The position numbers were made by a program, and so were the translations under genes. From contig MLAK01000003.1 of NCBI GenBank assembly GCA_001839685.1, positions 72,076 through 136,075 of the forward strand: a DNA stretch of 64,000 bases, given 5' to 3'. The stretch is from Tritrichomonas foetus. Lineage: Eukaryota > Parabasalia > Tritrichomonadida > Tritrichomonadidae. Shown one piece after another: positions 39,541 through 48,613 of this stretch (position 1 is the first letter of the stretch; the number at the start of each line of letters is the position of its first letter). Below the pieces are notes generated by a model. That model did no database searches, was not told where the DNA came from, and saw only the letters and a program-made list of their open reading frames with translations.

Positions 39541-41979
39541 TCAACCAAAAGCAGTAACTCTTTTCATTAGGTCAACTACAATCACCGACACGTTTTTCTC
39601 ATACATTGTAGAAACAGTTCTATTCCTAATTTTTATTGCCACGCTCCATGGATCATTCGCATTGAATAAAATTTCTTTCATTTCATTTGGATCAGTATAA
39701 TTTAAGCAAGCATCAGTTGCCATAACTAGCCATTTACATCCTAATTTAAAGTCGATATTTGTTTTTGTAACATCAGCTTCAGGGACATAGTCAATTCGAT
39801 AATCATTTGAGAGCATGCTTGAAAATTGGGCTTCATTTGGATCTAGATATTTTGAATATCCATAATTAAAATCAGGTGAAAACGATGGAGGTGGGCCATT
39901 TCTCATTGCAAAAAGTTGTTCACCTTCTTCACTAAATATGGCGATTTGTGTATCACCATATCGAGCAATAAAAGCATTATTTTCACGAATAGCTACCAAA
40001 GCTAAATATGATGGAATCAAAGCAGTTTTGCTTCTCAGCTTTGGCATTATGTCTGTAATTGCAAAAGAAATAATTTCTTCAGTTGTATATTCATGATATT
40101 TTATTGATTTCATGATATGATCAAGAACATGTTTTGAGGCTTTTGGTCGATTATTTGCGTTTACGAACATTAAAACAGTTTCATTTTCATTAATATCAGC
40201 TTCTAACGCAATTTCATCTTGTGAATCAATATCACTACCTTGATGATATGAATATGCAATAAATACATCAGGATTAATTAATTTGGAAATATTTGGTAAA
40301 TTTATATCATTTGTAATTAAATTGTCCAATTCATAATCATTATTTTTAATTTCTAAATTGGTGTTAATTGTAACTAAACATTTTAAAGATGGAAAATTAG
40401 GTAATTCACCAATAATAGGATTATTGCTGATATTTAATTTTTGAAGCTTGGGTAGTTTAAAATCATTTTCCATTTCTTTTATTTTATTGTTAGAGATGTC
40501 AAGGAATTCTAAATCAGGATAATCAAAATCTTCATGCAATTTATCAATCAAGTTCAGTGATATATCAACTTCTTGAATATTTGGTGATAAATAGGGAAAT
40601 TTTGTAAATTTATTATCAGAAATATTCAATTTTAAAAGTGGCATAATCATTGGAAATTCGGATAATTCGTTTCCAGAAACATCCAAATTAATTAATTCTG
40701 AAGCATCCGACCAATATTCATTAAATTCGATGAGTTTGCAATTAGATAAATATAAGTTTTCAATTGGTGCTGGAAATGCATTTGGCAATGATTCAATTGG
40801 ATTATTTGAAATATTAAAAGTTGTTAAAGACGAAACCATGATTTTTTCTGGAATAGATTTAATCTGATTTTTTGATAAATTTAAAGTGTAAAGATAAGGA
40901 AATGTAAATAATTGAGGCGGTATTGTTTCAATATTATTATTTGATAAATCAAGTGTTGATATATTTTCACAAAATGTTGTAATATCAATAAATTTAATGC
41001 GATTTTTAAAAAATGACAAATCCAGAAGTTGGCTGCAAACAAATTTCGGTATATATGTAAGTTTATTATCAGTAAATGAAAGTGATGAAAGTTCAGGTGT
41101 ATCAATTTCATTTGGTATTTCTTTTATATTGTTATGAGTAAGTAACAGTGTTTGAATTGAAAGCGGTAAAGATGAAATTTTTTCTAAGCAGTTATGTTGA
41201 ATATTCAAATAGAACAAAGAATGATATTCAAAAACAAAATCTGGAATTTCTCGAATTTTGTTATATTGAATATAAATTCGTTTAATAGAATTTGACAATT
41301 TAGGAAATTCTGTAATTAAATTATATGATGCATCCAAATTAAACAAATTTGGAGTAACAAGGGAAAAATCTGGCAATTTTTTTATTTTATTTCTGGAGAT
41401 GTCAAGTGTTACCAATTTTTCTAATCTAGAATTTGCATCAATTGATTGAAGAGCATTATGGGAAAGTGATAAAGATATCAATTCTTGATGTTGAATAAAG
41501 AATTCATTTATTTGATTGCATCCAAGAAATATTTGTGTCACATTATTTGGTATTTTAGGAATTTTTGTTAATTTATTATTACCAAGATAAATAATTCTCA
41601 ACTTTTTCGATTCTGAAAAATCAATGTTTTCGATATTGTTTTGGGAAAGAATAAGCATTGAAATTTCTGGGTGATTGAGAATTTCTTTTGGTAACGCTGT
41701 TAGAGAATTATATGCTAAATCGAGGAGTTTCAAATTGGTATAGGTGATTATGGCTTTGGCGACATCGTTTGGAATCGATGATAAACTGTTATTGTTTAAT
41801 GAAAGTTGCTTTAACGTCGTTAAATTCTTCGGCAAATATCGAATTTTATTTCCTGTTAAATTTAATAAAGTCACATTGGGGGTTTCTTGTCCGATTGAAA
41901 TTCCGTCAATATTGCGAAAAGAATGATCGATAAAAGTTTTCCTGATAAGAGGAACAATTACAGATGATCCTGCACCCAT
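39541..41979 (-). CDS. Leucine-rich repeat protein with degenerate PP2C phosphatase domain, N-myristoylation motif
   Basis: 812 residues. The N-terminus MGAGSS is a good N-myristoylation signal, implying membrane attachment. About residues 30-570 are some twenty LRRs (LxxLxLxxNxIxxIP pattern). Residues ~600-810 match a PP2C fold, with ARYGDTQIAIF (the LGDSRA position), WLVMATDACLNY (the LATDGLWD position) and KNVSVIVVDL (the DNxTVIVV position). The DGHGG block reads VNANNRP and the last Asp is Lys, so two metal ligands are absent and catalysis is unlikely. LRR-PP2C fusions are known in fungal adenylate cyclases and some phosphatases (PHLPP). This looks like an LRR scaffold carrying a pseudophosphatase. 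An Inr-like TCACTTCATA precedes the ATG by 19 bases to its A. Confidence 0.85.
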   Translation of the reverse strand: MGAGSSVIVPLIRKTFIDHSFRNIDGISIGQETPNVTLLNLTGNKIRYLPKNLTTLKQLSLNNNSLSSIPNDVAKAIITYTNLKLLDLAYNSLTALPKEILNHPEISMLILSQNNIENIDFSESKKLRIIYLGNNKLTKIPKIPNNVTQIFLGCNQINEFFIQHQELISLSLSHNALQSIDANSRLEKLVTLDISRNKIKKLPDFSLVTPNLFNLDASYNLITEFPKLSNSIKRIYIQYNKIREIPDFVFEYHSLFYLNIQHNCLEKISSLPLSIQTLLLTHNNIKEIPNEIDTPELSSLSFTDNKLTYIPKFVCSQLLDLSFFKNRIKFIDITTFCENISTLDLSNNNIETIPPQLFTFPYLYTLNLSKNQIKSIPEKIMVSSLTTFNISNNPIESLPNAFPAPIENLYLSNCKLIEFNEYWSDASELINLDVSGNELSEFPMIMPLLKLNISDNKFTKFPYLSPNIQEVDISLNLIDKLHEDFDYPDLEFLDISNNKIKEMENDFKLPKLQKLNISNNPIIGELPNFPSLKCLVTINTNLEIKNNDYELDNLITNDINLPNISKLINPDVFIAYSYHQGSDIDSQDEIALEADINENETVLMFVNANNRPKASKHVLDHIMKSIKYHEYTTEEIISFAITDIMPKLRSKTALIPSYLALVAIRENNAFIARYGDTQIAIFSEEGEQLFAMRNGPPPSFSPDFNYGYSKYLDPNEAQFSSMLSNDYRIDYVPEADVTKTNIDFKLGCKWLVMATDACLNYTDPNEMKEILFNANDPWSVAIKIRNRTVSTMYEKNVSVIVVDLMKRVTAFG

Positions 41980-41990
41980 ATTCGACCACT

Positions 41991-42000
41991 TATGAAGTGA
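41991..42000 (-). promoter_or_regulatory. Putative Inr of LRR-PP2C gene
   Basis: TCACTTCATA on the minus strand is close to the long form of the trichomonad initiator (TCAYTWYTCATTA); its A lies 19 bases before the start codon. Confidence 0.45.
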
Positions 42001-42035
42001 AAATCACATTGAATGTAACCGCTTTTGAAATCATC

Positions 42036-42368
42036 ATGCTGATTTTGTCATTGTTCATCTCATTGTCATTTTGTCTTCATTCATCAAGAAAAGATCCCAA
42101 GAAATACCGCAAATGGACAAATCTAAAAACAAAGAAAATTAATCCAGAAATGACAACATTACATAATTTACTAAATCATTTTCGGTCTGATATTGAAGAG
42201 ACAGCTGTGAGACAAGCTCAACACAAAGCTATTAAAAGAAACCGACGAGCAAACAAAAAACTCATAAATATGGCACTAATGACTCAATTAGGATATGATG
42301 TGACTCCCTTCCTCAATAAAAAGAGTAGTACTCACATTGTAGCAAATTACCTAGCAAAACTATATTGA
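42036..42368 (+). CDS. Small membrane-anchored basic protein, unknown
   Basis: 110 residues from the ATG at 42036, which follows a TCATC by one base. An ATG at 41964 is in frame (134 residues) but would overlap the start of the divergent LRR-PP2C gene and lie within its promoter. The N-terminus is a hydrophobic segment (MLILSLFISLSFCL) that could be a signal anchor, followed by a basic soluble part (KAIKRNRRANKKL) and a polar tail. No family was recognised. Confidence 0.45.
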   Translation: MLILSLFISLSFCLHSSRKDPKKYRKWTNLKTKKINPEMTTLHNLLNHFRSDIEETAVRQAQHKAIKRNRRANKKLINMALMTQLGYDVTPFLNKKSSTHIVANYLAKLY

Positions 42369-42487
42369 CTTGTTTTTTCCAAAAATCACATAAAATCAAT
42401 TATGGATAAAAAATCTGTTATTTTAATATCTAAATCAAAACTCTCAAAAATATCTTGATAAAGATTAAAATTATAAACTTTTACATA

Positions 42488-43357
42488 TTAACACTTAATT
42501 CTTAATCTTCTTTTGGCCAAATTCCGAAGCTCTATCATTTGAATATCTTGTTTTTTATGAAGAACTAATTTCATATCTTCTATTGTGTCCATCAAATCTT
42601 GTCTTTCTTTCCATAATTGATTATAAATATCATTATTTAAAGGAATAGTTTTTTTGTGAGCATCATCATTTTGATCATCGAATAGTTTGACTTTTTTCTG
42701 CTCTTGAGAACTGTCTATTCCATGAAGATCATACAACATATGTAGTTTTTCAATATCACCATTTATATTTTCAAGTCTTTTATTTGAATTTTTTAATTTC
42801 CTTCTCATTTCATCTCCTTGACTTTTCAATAAGATTAACTTTGCTTTTGCTTGTTCAATATCGAACTCAATTTTAGCTGCCTTTACAGATGCATCTTTCT
42901 CAATTTCTTCTAACTGTGACGAATATTGGTAATTATTCATATATTGAAGTTCTTCTGCCGCTTTTTCTAACAAACTGGAAAAGCGTGTGTGGCATTTTGA
43001 CAAACGTTTTAACAAATCTATCGGCTCAAGATTAGTGTGTGATAATAATTCCAATAATTCTTGTTTTTCACCTTTAGCACTTTTTTGAGTTATTTCTTTG
43101 AAATCAATGCATGAAGAATTCAATGAAGCAATTGTTGTAGTTGCAACTGGAACCGATGTTAAAAATGCGTTTTTTTGGATGAATCTATTTGACCTATATT
43201 CCCTTCTGAATGCAGATGGCGGTCCAGAATTTGGACATGATCGCAAAGGTGGGATCTTTTTCTGGAGAGATAAATGCAAACCAAAAATTTTTTTTGAAAA
43301 CGAAGTTGAATGATAAACTTTTTGAATATCACTGTGCTCAATTTCCGCGTATTGCAT
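42488..43357 (-). CDS. Coiled-coil protein, unknown
   Basis: 289 residues. The N-terminal ~85 residues are basic and disordered. A predicted coiled coil covers about 120-285 (EKAAEELQYMNN..., KAAKIEFDIEQAKAKLILLK, RRKLKNSNKRLENINGDIEKL), ending with a basic tail (NLAKRRLRIK). It lacks the N-terminal module of the three-member coiled-coil family. It may be cytoskeletal; no named homologue was recognised. Confidence 0.65.
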   Translation of the reverse strand: MQYAEIEHSDIQKVYHSTSFSKKIFGLHLSLQKKIPPLRSCPNSGPPSAFRREYRSNRFIQKNAFLTSVPVATTTIASLNSSCIDFKEITQKSAKGEKQELLELLSHTNLEPIDLLKRLSKCHTRFSSLLEKAAEELQYMNNYQYSSQLEEIEKDASVKAAKIEFDIEQAKAKLILLKSQGDEMRRKLKNSNKRLENINGDIEKLHMLYDLHGIDSSQEQKKVKLFDDQNDDAHKKTIPLNNDIYNQLWKERQDLMDTIEDMKLVLHKKQDIQMIELRNLAKRRLRIKC

Positions 43358-43553
43358 TCAAATGTGGAAAATTTTGTCCGAAAAATTCATTTTTGTTTAT
43401 CTCATTAATTATTCAGTATAATATTATAATAATAATAAAGATAATTAATTTACTATAATATTCATATAATTATCATATTAATATACTTTATTGCAATTAG
43501 TTTTTTGAGATATGAACGCATTGTATCAAGTGATTCTGGGCTTTTTATCTTCT
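43358..43553. other. Intergenic, AT-rich
   Basis: No coding signal; ATAAT-rich simple sequence around 43420-43450. Confidence 0.4.
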
Positions 43554-44792
43554 ATTGATTTATCTATGATTAGGTCTATTATTCAGTTTTAATAAGTTCA
43601 TAATTGTGTCCAATTGCAGTAAAAGGACTATTTTTCATATTATAAGGCATCCTTTCGTTGGAAAAAAAATTGCAACAATAAATATGTTCAACTTTGCTTT
43701 TATTTGGGCGGTTATTTTCAAAATAGCAGTTTTGAATGATTGTTTTAACGTTACCAAGACAAATAGCACCACCTCAACCATGTCCATCTTGCGTTTCTAT
43801 GGTAGTACATTATGCGTAATTGTTCAATGTTAATATAATAATTTGTTGTCGATAATAAGCTTCATTATTTTCGAAAGTACAATTTTATATCCTTAACTGG
43901 GTCTTACCAGTGAGAAGACCCATATATTGTATATTGAACCCAGAAATTAATTTGTAATTATTAGAGAATACTTGATTAGAATAAGTACAATCCACTCGTA
44001 AATAGGCACCATTCCAGCCTGATACCTTATCCCATTTATTGTTTTCAATGATAAGTCCGTTATAAGCTGTGTTTCTTAACGTGTAAATTCGTTTTAAGTT
44101 CGAAAATATGCTGGAACAAATGATGATGAATTTGGAATTGAGACAATATGCCTGAACCATTTCCAGTGAAGTCATCTCCAGTATCTAAATTTGAATTGTT
44201 TTGATATATTCAGTCCTCAGTAATAACATGAACTTTAACTGGCCTCCAAGGAGATTAATAACTCATCCATTGGCAATTCCACCTGATGGGAGAATATTTG
44301 GCAAGTATCAAAGGTAAAATTGAAGATGGTTACATTTTCTGCTGAACTATTTACACCAATAGCACTATTATTAATGCCTTGATAGCCATCATTAAAACCA
44401 CCGCATTCATTAAATACAACTTGGCAAAATAAGCGACGTATGAAGTGAGGTGCTGTTTCGGTAATTTTGGTTTATGTTGTGTTCGTAAGAGTTGTTTTTC
44501 ACGTAAAATGGCAATTCTTTACATCAGTAATTTAAATATCTGTTTCGTAAGGCTTGCACTGTCCTTTGATAACCCACTGGAAATGCGTTTCTATAATCTA
44601 TAATTGCGTTTACCTCTTCGTCTGTGGTGGGATTTGGAAGGGATCTCCCTCGTAGTAATTCTGGATATGGAACATTAAATGACTCGGAAATTTGTCGTGA
44701 TGATAAATGTCGTCATTAGATCTCTCACTCAATCTCGCGCGTCGTTCTTGCTCACTGTACAAGTAGATTAGAATAACAAAAGTTAGAAAGTG
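43554..44792 (-). pseudogene. Decayed beta-helix (Pmp-like) surface-protein locus
   Basis: Several broken minus-strand reading frames together resemble the intact beta-helix surface protein at 9396. At 44792-44610 a hydrophobic helix (FLTFVILIYLY) is followed by a charged tail. A second frame from about 44702 to a TGA at 44524 continues a tail-like sequence (VPYPELLRGRSLPNPTTDEE), implying a frameshift. At 44446-44230 and 44175-43885 there are strand-turn repeats (VVFNECGGFNDGYQGINN, then LRVDCTYSNQVFSNNY). Around 43790-43720 GGAICLGNVKTIIQNCYF is preceded by in-frame stops. Because the anchor-plus-tail part lies 5' of the repeats, the locus may hold the end of one copy and pieces of another, or be rearranged. 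I see no intact gene here. Confidence 0.6.
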
Positions 44793-44839
44793 TCACCACC
44801 TGTGAAACGATAGATTAATTGAATGTTCAGGAGCCAATT

Positions 44840-45418
44840 ATGTTTAGAAAATTAAACATGGAGATTGCTGCCTATACTTCGGTCAGCGAGGTACCCGTCC
44901 CAGAAAATCTTACAGAATTACAACAGATCGAATTTGCCGCCTTCAGAGATTCGCTTGCTGCTTTGGAAGGAGAATGGCAAGCTTTAGAAAATAATAGCAA
45001 TCCTCATCAAAAGGAATGTATTCAACTTTTAAACGAAATACGTGAAAGCAGAAAGCAACAAGCATCAGAGCGACTTAATTTACGTCTCGAAGTTATCAAA
45101 CAACAAGTGGAAAGAGATACAGAGAGAATTGATCTCGAAAATGATATATTGAAGCAAACTTTTTACGACCGAATTATGCGAGCATATTACGCGTCATATC
45201 AGAATTTAATTGGACAGCTGAAAGGGCTCATGCCAGAAGATGATTTTCAAGCATATATCAATGAAAATGGAATTGAGTTTCCAGCATTTCCAGATGATAG
45301 TACAATGAAAACTAGGCTACATGAATCCGAAAATCTTAAAATAAGAATATCACCACAAGAAATTGCCCGTGATTTGCACGAGATTCAATCCAAACTTGAA
45401 AAAGAGGAAATAGAATGA
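44840..45418 (+). CDS. Sds3/BRMS1-like protein (probable Sin3-HDAC complex subunit)
   Basis: 192 residues from the ATG at 44840; the longer frame needs a TTG. The central coiled coil reads FRDSLAALEGEWQALENNSN, then PHQKECIQLLNEIRESRKQQ, then LRLEVIKQQVERDTERI. This follows the Sds3/BRMS1 pattern (an LYxExLxxLExExxxLxxGTHPE-like start, then a charged helix and 'RxxxLxxIxxxYExE'). That family dimerises and bridges Sin3 with histone deacetylase in nuclear co-repressors. The short C-terminus is acidic. Identification is by pattern, so a generic coiled-coil protein is the alternative. Confidence 0.5.
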   Translation: MFRKLNMEIAAYTSVSEVPVPENLTELQQIEFAAFRDSLAALEGEWQALENNSNPHQKECIQLLNEIRESRKQQASERLNLRLEVIKQQVERDTERIDLENDILKQTFYDRIMRAYYASYQNLIGQLKGLMPEDDFQAYINENGIEFPAFPDDSTMKTRLHESENLKIRISPQEIARDLHEIQSKLEKEEIE

Positions 45419-45723
45419 TTTCTATTTGTTTTATCCGTGTTGTATTGGAGAATACTTTCTTGATATTATATTTTATTGAGTTTGATAAATGTTTTATCCA
45501 TTCAAAGCTCTCTTATCTTTTTTATGATCTTTTTCCATTTTCTAAGATTTTACATTTGAGTTTCTTTATAAAGATGGATCGTGTAATGAATGTAATCCTA
45601 GAAGATGAAATTATTTTTAATAAAACAAAAAGATATCAAATGATACAGAAAATAAATGTATATTCTAATGTACAGAACAATTTATAGAGTTTCATTTTAA
45701 TAAAAACATAAACAAATAATTAC
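45419..45723. other. Convergent intergenic region
   Basis: 305 AT-rich bases between the Sds3-like gene and UBA3. An open frame occupies part of it, but its composition is not coding-like and it starts at the stop of the previous gene. Confidence 0.5.
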
Positions 45724-46962
45724 TCATTCCCACTCAACAACAAACTCAAATGGTTCATTCTGAACTTTGGATGTAGCAATGAAATTGTCATCATCATTTA
45801 CATATTCAGATACTTTATTTTCTAAGTTTGCTTTGGTAGATTCAATTACAGGCATATAAATGGTTTTTGATGGTGTTCTTAAACCCGATACAACGTATGA
45901 ATGGTCAATTTTAATTTTCTCAATTAATTCTTGAATTGTTGCGTTTTGTGAAATTTTCACAGTTGATAATTTTCTTGAACACTCAAAACAGTCCTTTTTC
46001 CTTTCATATAAAAAGTGATTACCAAATAAGCCGCAGCTTGCATTTCCAATATATAATAAATTATTATTAATATTTGGTCCAGTTCCGGTAATAAGCTTTA
46101 GAGTTTCTGTCACACACATTGATGCAATAACCGCTTGTGTTGATGCAATTGCAGGAATTATATTCTTGATCACGCCTTTTACTAACTTAGAGTTGATTTC
46201 ATTTTCATCAATAAAGAATCTTCTAGCGTGTTCTTTAGCTTCTTTAATAATCCAATCAACATGTTCTTGATTATCGCAATCAATTTTTTCATTCGGTCTC
46301 ATTTGTTCCCATTTTGAATTCTTCACCCATAAAACGCAATGTTCTGGTCTTCGCGGGTTATTCGCAATAGTGCACATTTGGTATACAACCTGTGGAGGGA
46401 AAAGATCAGACTGGCACCTCATGCAGGCTGTTTCCATTGGAATAATAAATTTGCAGTGACCTTTCCATTCTTCGGTACCTCCATCAATATAAGGAATTGT
46501 TATCTCACCATTTGTTTCTCTTGCAATTCGGCATAAATTATCACTAATCCACATTCTAGCATTGATTGAATCTAATCCACCTATTACAACATTAAATTGA
46601 GTATAGAAATCATCATCCATATCCTGAATTTTACAAAAGTGTGCTACTATATTCACGTTAGGGATTCTTTTTTTGATAAATTCGGCTGCAACGATCGCTT
46701 TTGATTTTCCAACATCATTTTCTCTGAATAAGAATTGTCTGTTTAAATTTGAAACGTCTATTGTGTCCATATCGATTACGTCAATATTTCGAAAGCCTGA
46801 AAGTGCCAGGGATTTCAATAATTCGCATCCAAGTCCGCCAGCACCAATTACCAAAATTCGACTATTGTAGAAATATTCGCGTCCACTTTCGCCTGCCTCG
46901 TATACATCTTCACAAAAAGGACCCTTTGCTTCAAAAAGAACATCGACACCTGGCGATATCAT
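45724..46962 (-). CDS. UBA3: NEDD8-activating enzyme E1 catalytic subunit UBA3
   Basis: 412 residues. UBA3 pairs with an APPBP1-type partner to adenylate NEDD8 and pass it to UBC12, which activates cullin-RING ligases. The family motifs are in order: RILVIGAGGLGCELLKSLALSG (nucleotide-binding Rossmann loop, about 35-55), VIDMDTIDVSNLNRQFLF (about 62-79), GLDSINARMWI, PYIDGGTEEWKGH (about 153-165), the catalytic cysteine in MCTIANNPRRPEHC (Cys at about 192-195), CFECSRKL zinc-like cysteines, and a C-terminal ubiquitin-fold domain ending VVEWE. Length is near the human protein (~460). The 'MCTI..PR.PEHC' motif and length favour UBA3 over UBA2 (SUMO), which is longer. Confidence 0.9.
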   Translation of the reverse strand: MISPGVDVLFEAKGPFCEDVYEAGESGREYFYNSRILVIGAGGLGCELLKSLALSGFRNIDVIDMDTIDVSNLNRQFLFRENDVGKSKAIVAAEFIKKRIPNVNIVAHFCKIQDMDDDFYTQFNVVIGGLDSINARMWISDNLCRIARETNGEITIPYIDGGTEEWKGHCKFIIPMETACMRCQSDLFPPQVVYQMCTIANNPRRPEHCVLWVKNSKWEQMRPNEKIDCDNQEHVDWIIKEAKEHARRFFIDENEINSKLVKGVIKNIIPAIASTQAVIASMCVTETLKLITGTGPNINNNLLYIGNASCGLFGNHFLYERKKDCFECSRKLSTVKISQNATIQELIEKIKIDHSYVVSGLRTPSKTIYMPVIESTKANLENKVSEYVNDDDNFIATSKVQNEPFEFVVEWE

Positions 46963-47183
46963 TTTTTTGTTTTTTGATGATGATTTCTAATACAAGGTTA
47001 ATTTATCGATCGTCATGGCTAAATATTTTTGATAGAATAAAAATTCCGAATTTCATATCAAAAGTCACTTCACTCTATTTCGAAAATATATTCTTTTCAC
47101 AAAAATAAACGAACACCAATAATGTTAAGAGAAAATTGAATTGAACTTTTGGGAATCATTCCACTCAAAATAAAATAGGGAAG

Positions 47184-48263
47184 ATGGCTGAAAACCATGA
47201 GCGAAAGCATTTTAACTTAAAAGATTTAGAAATGGAAACACAAGGAAAGTATCAATTCAATAAGATCCTTGGTCGAGGTGCTTATGGAATCGTCATTGCC
47301 GGCAAAGAAATTGCAACAGGCCGAGAGGTTGCAGTCAAACGCGTTGAAAGAATATTCGACTCTACACTTGATGCGAAACGTATACTTCGAGAAATTCGTA
47401 TTCTTACTCACCTCAAACACGAAAATATCACTAATATTATCGATCTATGGGCTGCCCCTCGATTTGAAGACTTCACAGCAATCGTCATTGTGATGGATTT
47501 GATGGATACTGACATGTACCAAATCATCAATAGCCAGCAACCGCTTCTTGTTGATCATCATAAATATTTCATTTATCAGCTTTTAAGAGGACTTAAATTT
47601 ATTCATTCAGCTGGAATTCTTCATAGAGATTTGAAGCCAGGAAACCTCATGCTTAATGCCAACTGTGATCTCAAAATCGGCGATTTTGGATTAGCGCGAG
47701 TTTCAACAGATAAAGAATCGAATGAATTCCTTTCTGAATATGTTGCGACTAGGTGGTATCGTTCACCTGAAGTACTCCTGAATTATGATACCTATGGAAC
47801 TCCACTTGATATGTGGTCAGTAGGCTGCATTTTGGCAGAATTGATTAATAGGAAACCGCTATTCCCAGGAGCATCAACAATGAAACAACTTCAACTCATT
47901 GTTGAAACTATAGGGTCACCAACAGAAGAAGATTTAGAAGAGTGCACAAATTATAAAGCAAGAGAGTTTATGAATAGTATTCCATATAAAGAACCTGTTG
48001 ACTTTATGTCGCTTTTCCCACCAGGTTCTGATCCAGTTGAAGTAGATATGGTTGCAAGGCTCCTCAAATGGGATCCAAGAAAAAGATTGGATGTTGAAGA
48101 AGCACTTGATCATCCATTTGTTCATGATTTGCATGATCCTTTCGATGAGCCTGTTTCATTTGAAATTTCGGGATTTGAGTTTGAAAGACAAGAAATAACA
48201 ATCCCAGAATTGAAAGTTCTCTTATGGCAAGAGGTTCTTAAATTCCATCCACAACAACAATGA
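47184..48263 (+). CDS. MAP kinase with Ser-Glu-Tyr activation motif
   Basis: 359-residue serine/threonine kinase of the MAPK (CMGC) type. Visible are the glycine loop LGRGAYGIV (about 29-37), VAVKRV lysine (about 52), catalytic loop HRDLKPGN (about 148-155), DFG (GDFGLAR, about 166), and an activation segment FLSEYVATRWYRSPE (about 182-196), with Ser184-Glu-Tyr186 where other MAPKs have Thr-x-Tyr. The CMGC insert and C-terminal MAPK helices are also recognisable. Dual phosphorylation on S and Y remains possible. The start at 47184 is the first ATG; another at residue 17 (METQGKYQF) is possible. It is divergent from UBA3, with a 221-base gap holding TCATTCCACTCA near the ATG. Confidence 0.85.
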   Translation: MAENHERKHFNLKDLEMETQGKYQFNKILGRGAYGIVIAGKEIATGREVAVKRVERIFDSTLDAKRILREIRILTHLKHENITNIIDLWAAPRFEDFTAIVIVMDLMDTDMYQIINSQQPLLVDHHKYFIYQLLRGLKFIHSAGILHRDLKPGNLMLNANCDLKIGDFGLARVSTDKESNEFLSEYVATRWYRSPEVLLNYDTYGTPLDMWSVGCILAELINRKPLFPGASTMKQLQLIVETIGSPTEEDLEECTNYKAREFMNSIPYKEPVDFMSLFPPGSDPVEVDMVARLLKWDPRKRLDVEEALDHPFVHDLHDPFDEPVSFEISGFEFERQEITIPELKVLLWQEVLKFHPQQQ

Positions 48264-48430
48264 AGGCTATTATATATATAGTTTTAATGATCTTTTTTTA
48301 TAAACCGTGACATGTTTCTTAACATTCATTTTTGTTGTTTTCCTTTTTTAATTATGAATCTGTATAAAAAATATAGATTAGCATATATGATTGTCCCTTA
48401 TTTGATGAATAATCACATTGTTTGAAATGA
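48264..48430. other. Intergenic, convergent 3' region
   Basis: AT-rich, with a TATATATATA run and a T7 stretch just after the MAPK stop; nothing else recognised. Confidence 0.4.
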
Positions 48431-48549
48431 GATAAAACAAAATAAAATAAAATAAAACAAAATAAAATAAAATAAAACAAAACAAAATAAAATAAAACAA
48501 AACAAAATAAAATAAAACAAAATAAAATAAAACAAAACAAAATAAAAAA
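48431..48549. repeat. Pentanucleotide microsatellite (AAAAY)n
   Basis: About 119 bases of interleaved AAAAT and AAAAC units with a 5-base period. It sits in the 3' intergenic space of two convergent genes. Read in the other direction it makes a chance open frame of Phe/Cys/Val/Leu, which is not a gene. Confidence 0.9.
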
Positions 48550-48613
48550 AGAAATCGAAAAAGAATAAAAATATAAAAACAATTTATCTATAAATATCAT
48601 TAATCACATATAA

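Noticed and set aside
45415..45687. Open frame directly after the Sds3-like gene
   Set aside because: Begins within the stop region of the previous gene and has non-coding composition; probably 3' flank.
45724..46962. UBA2 (SUMO E1) for the E1-like gene
   Set aside because: Length ~410 and the MCTI..PR.PEHC site fit UBA3; UBA2 is much longer.
48352..48600. Open frame of Phe/Cys/Val/Leu on the minus strand
   Set aside because: It is the translation of the (AAAAY)n microsatellite, not a protein.
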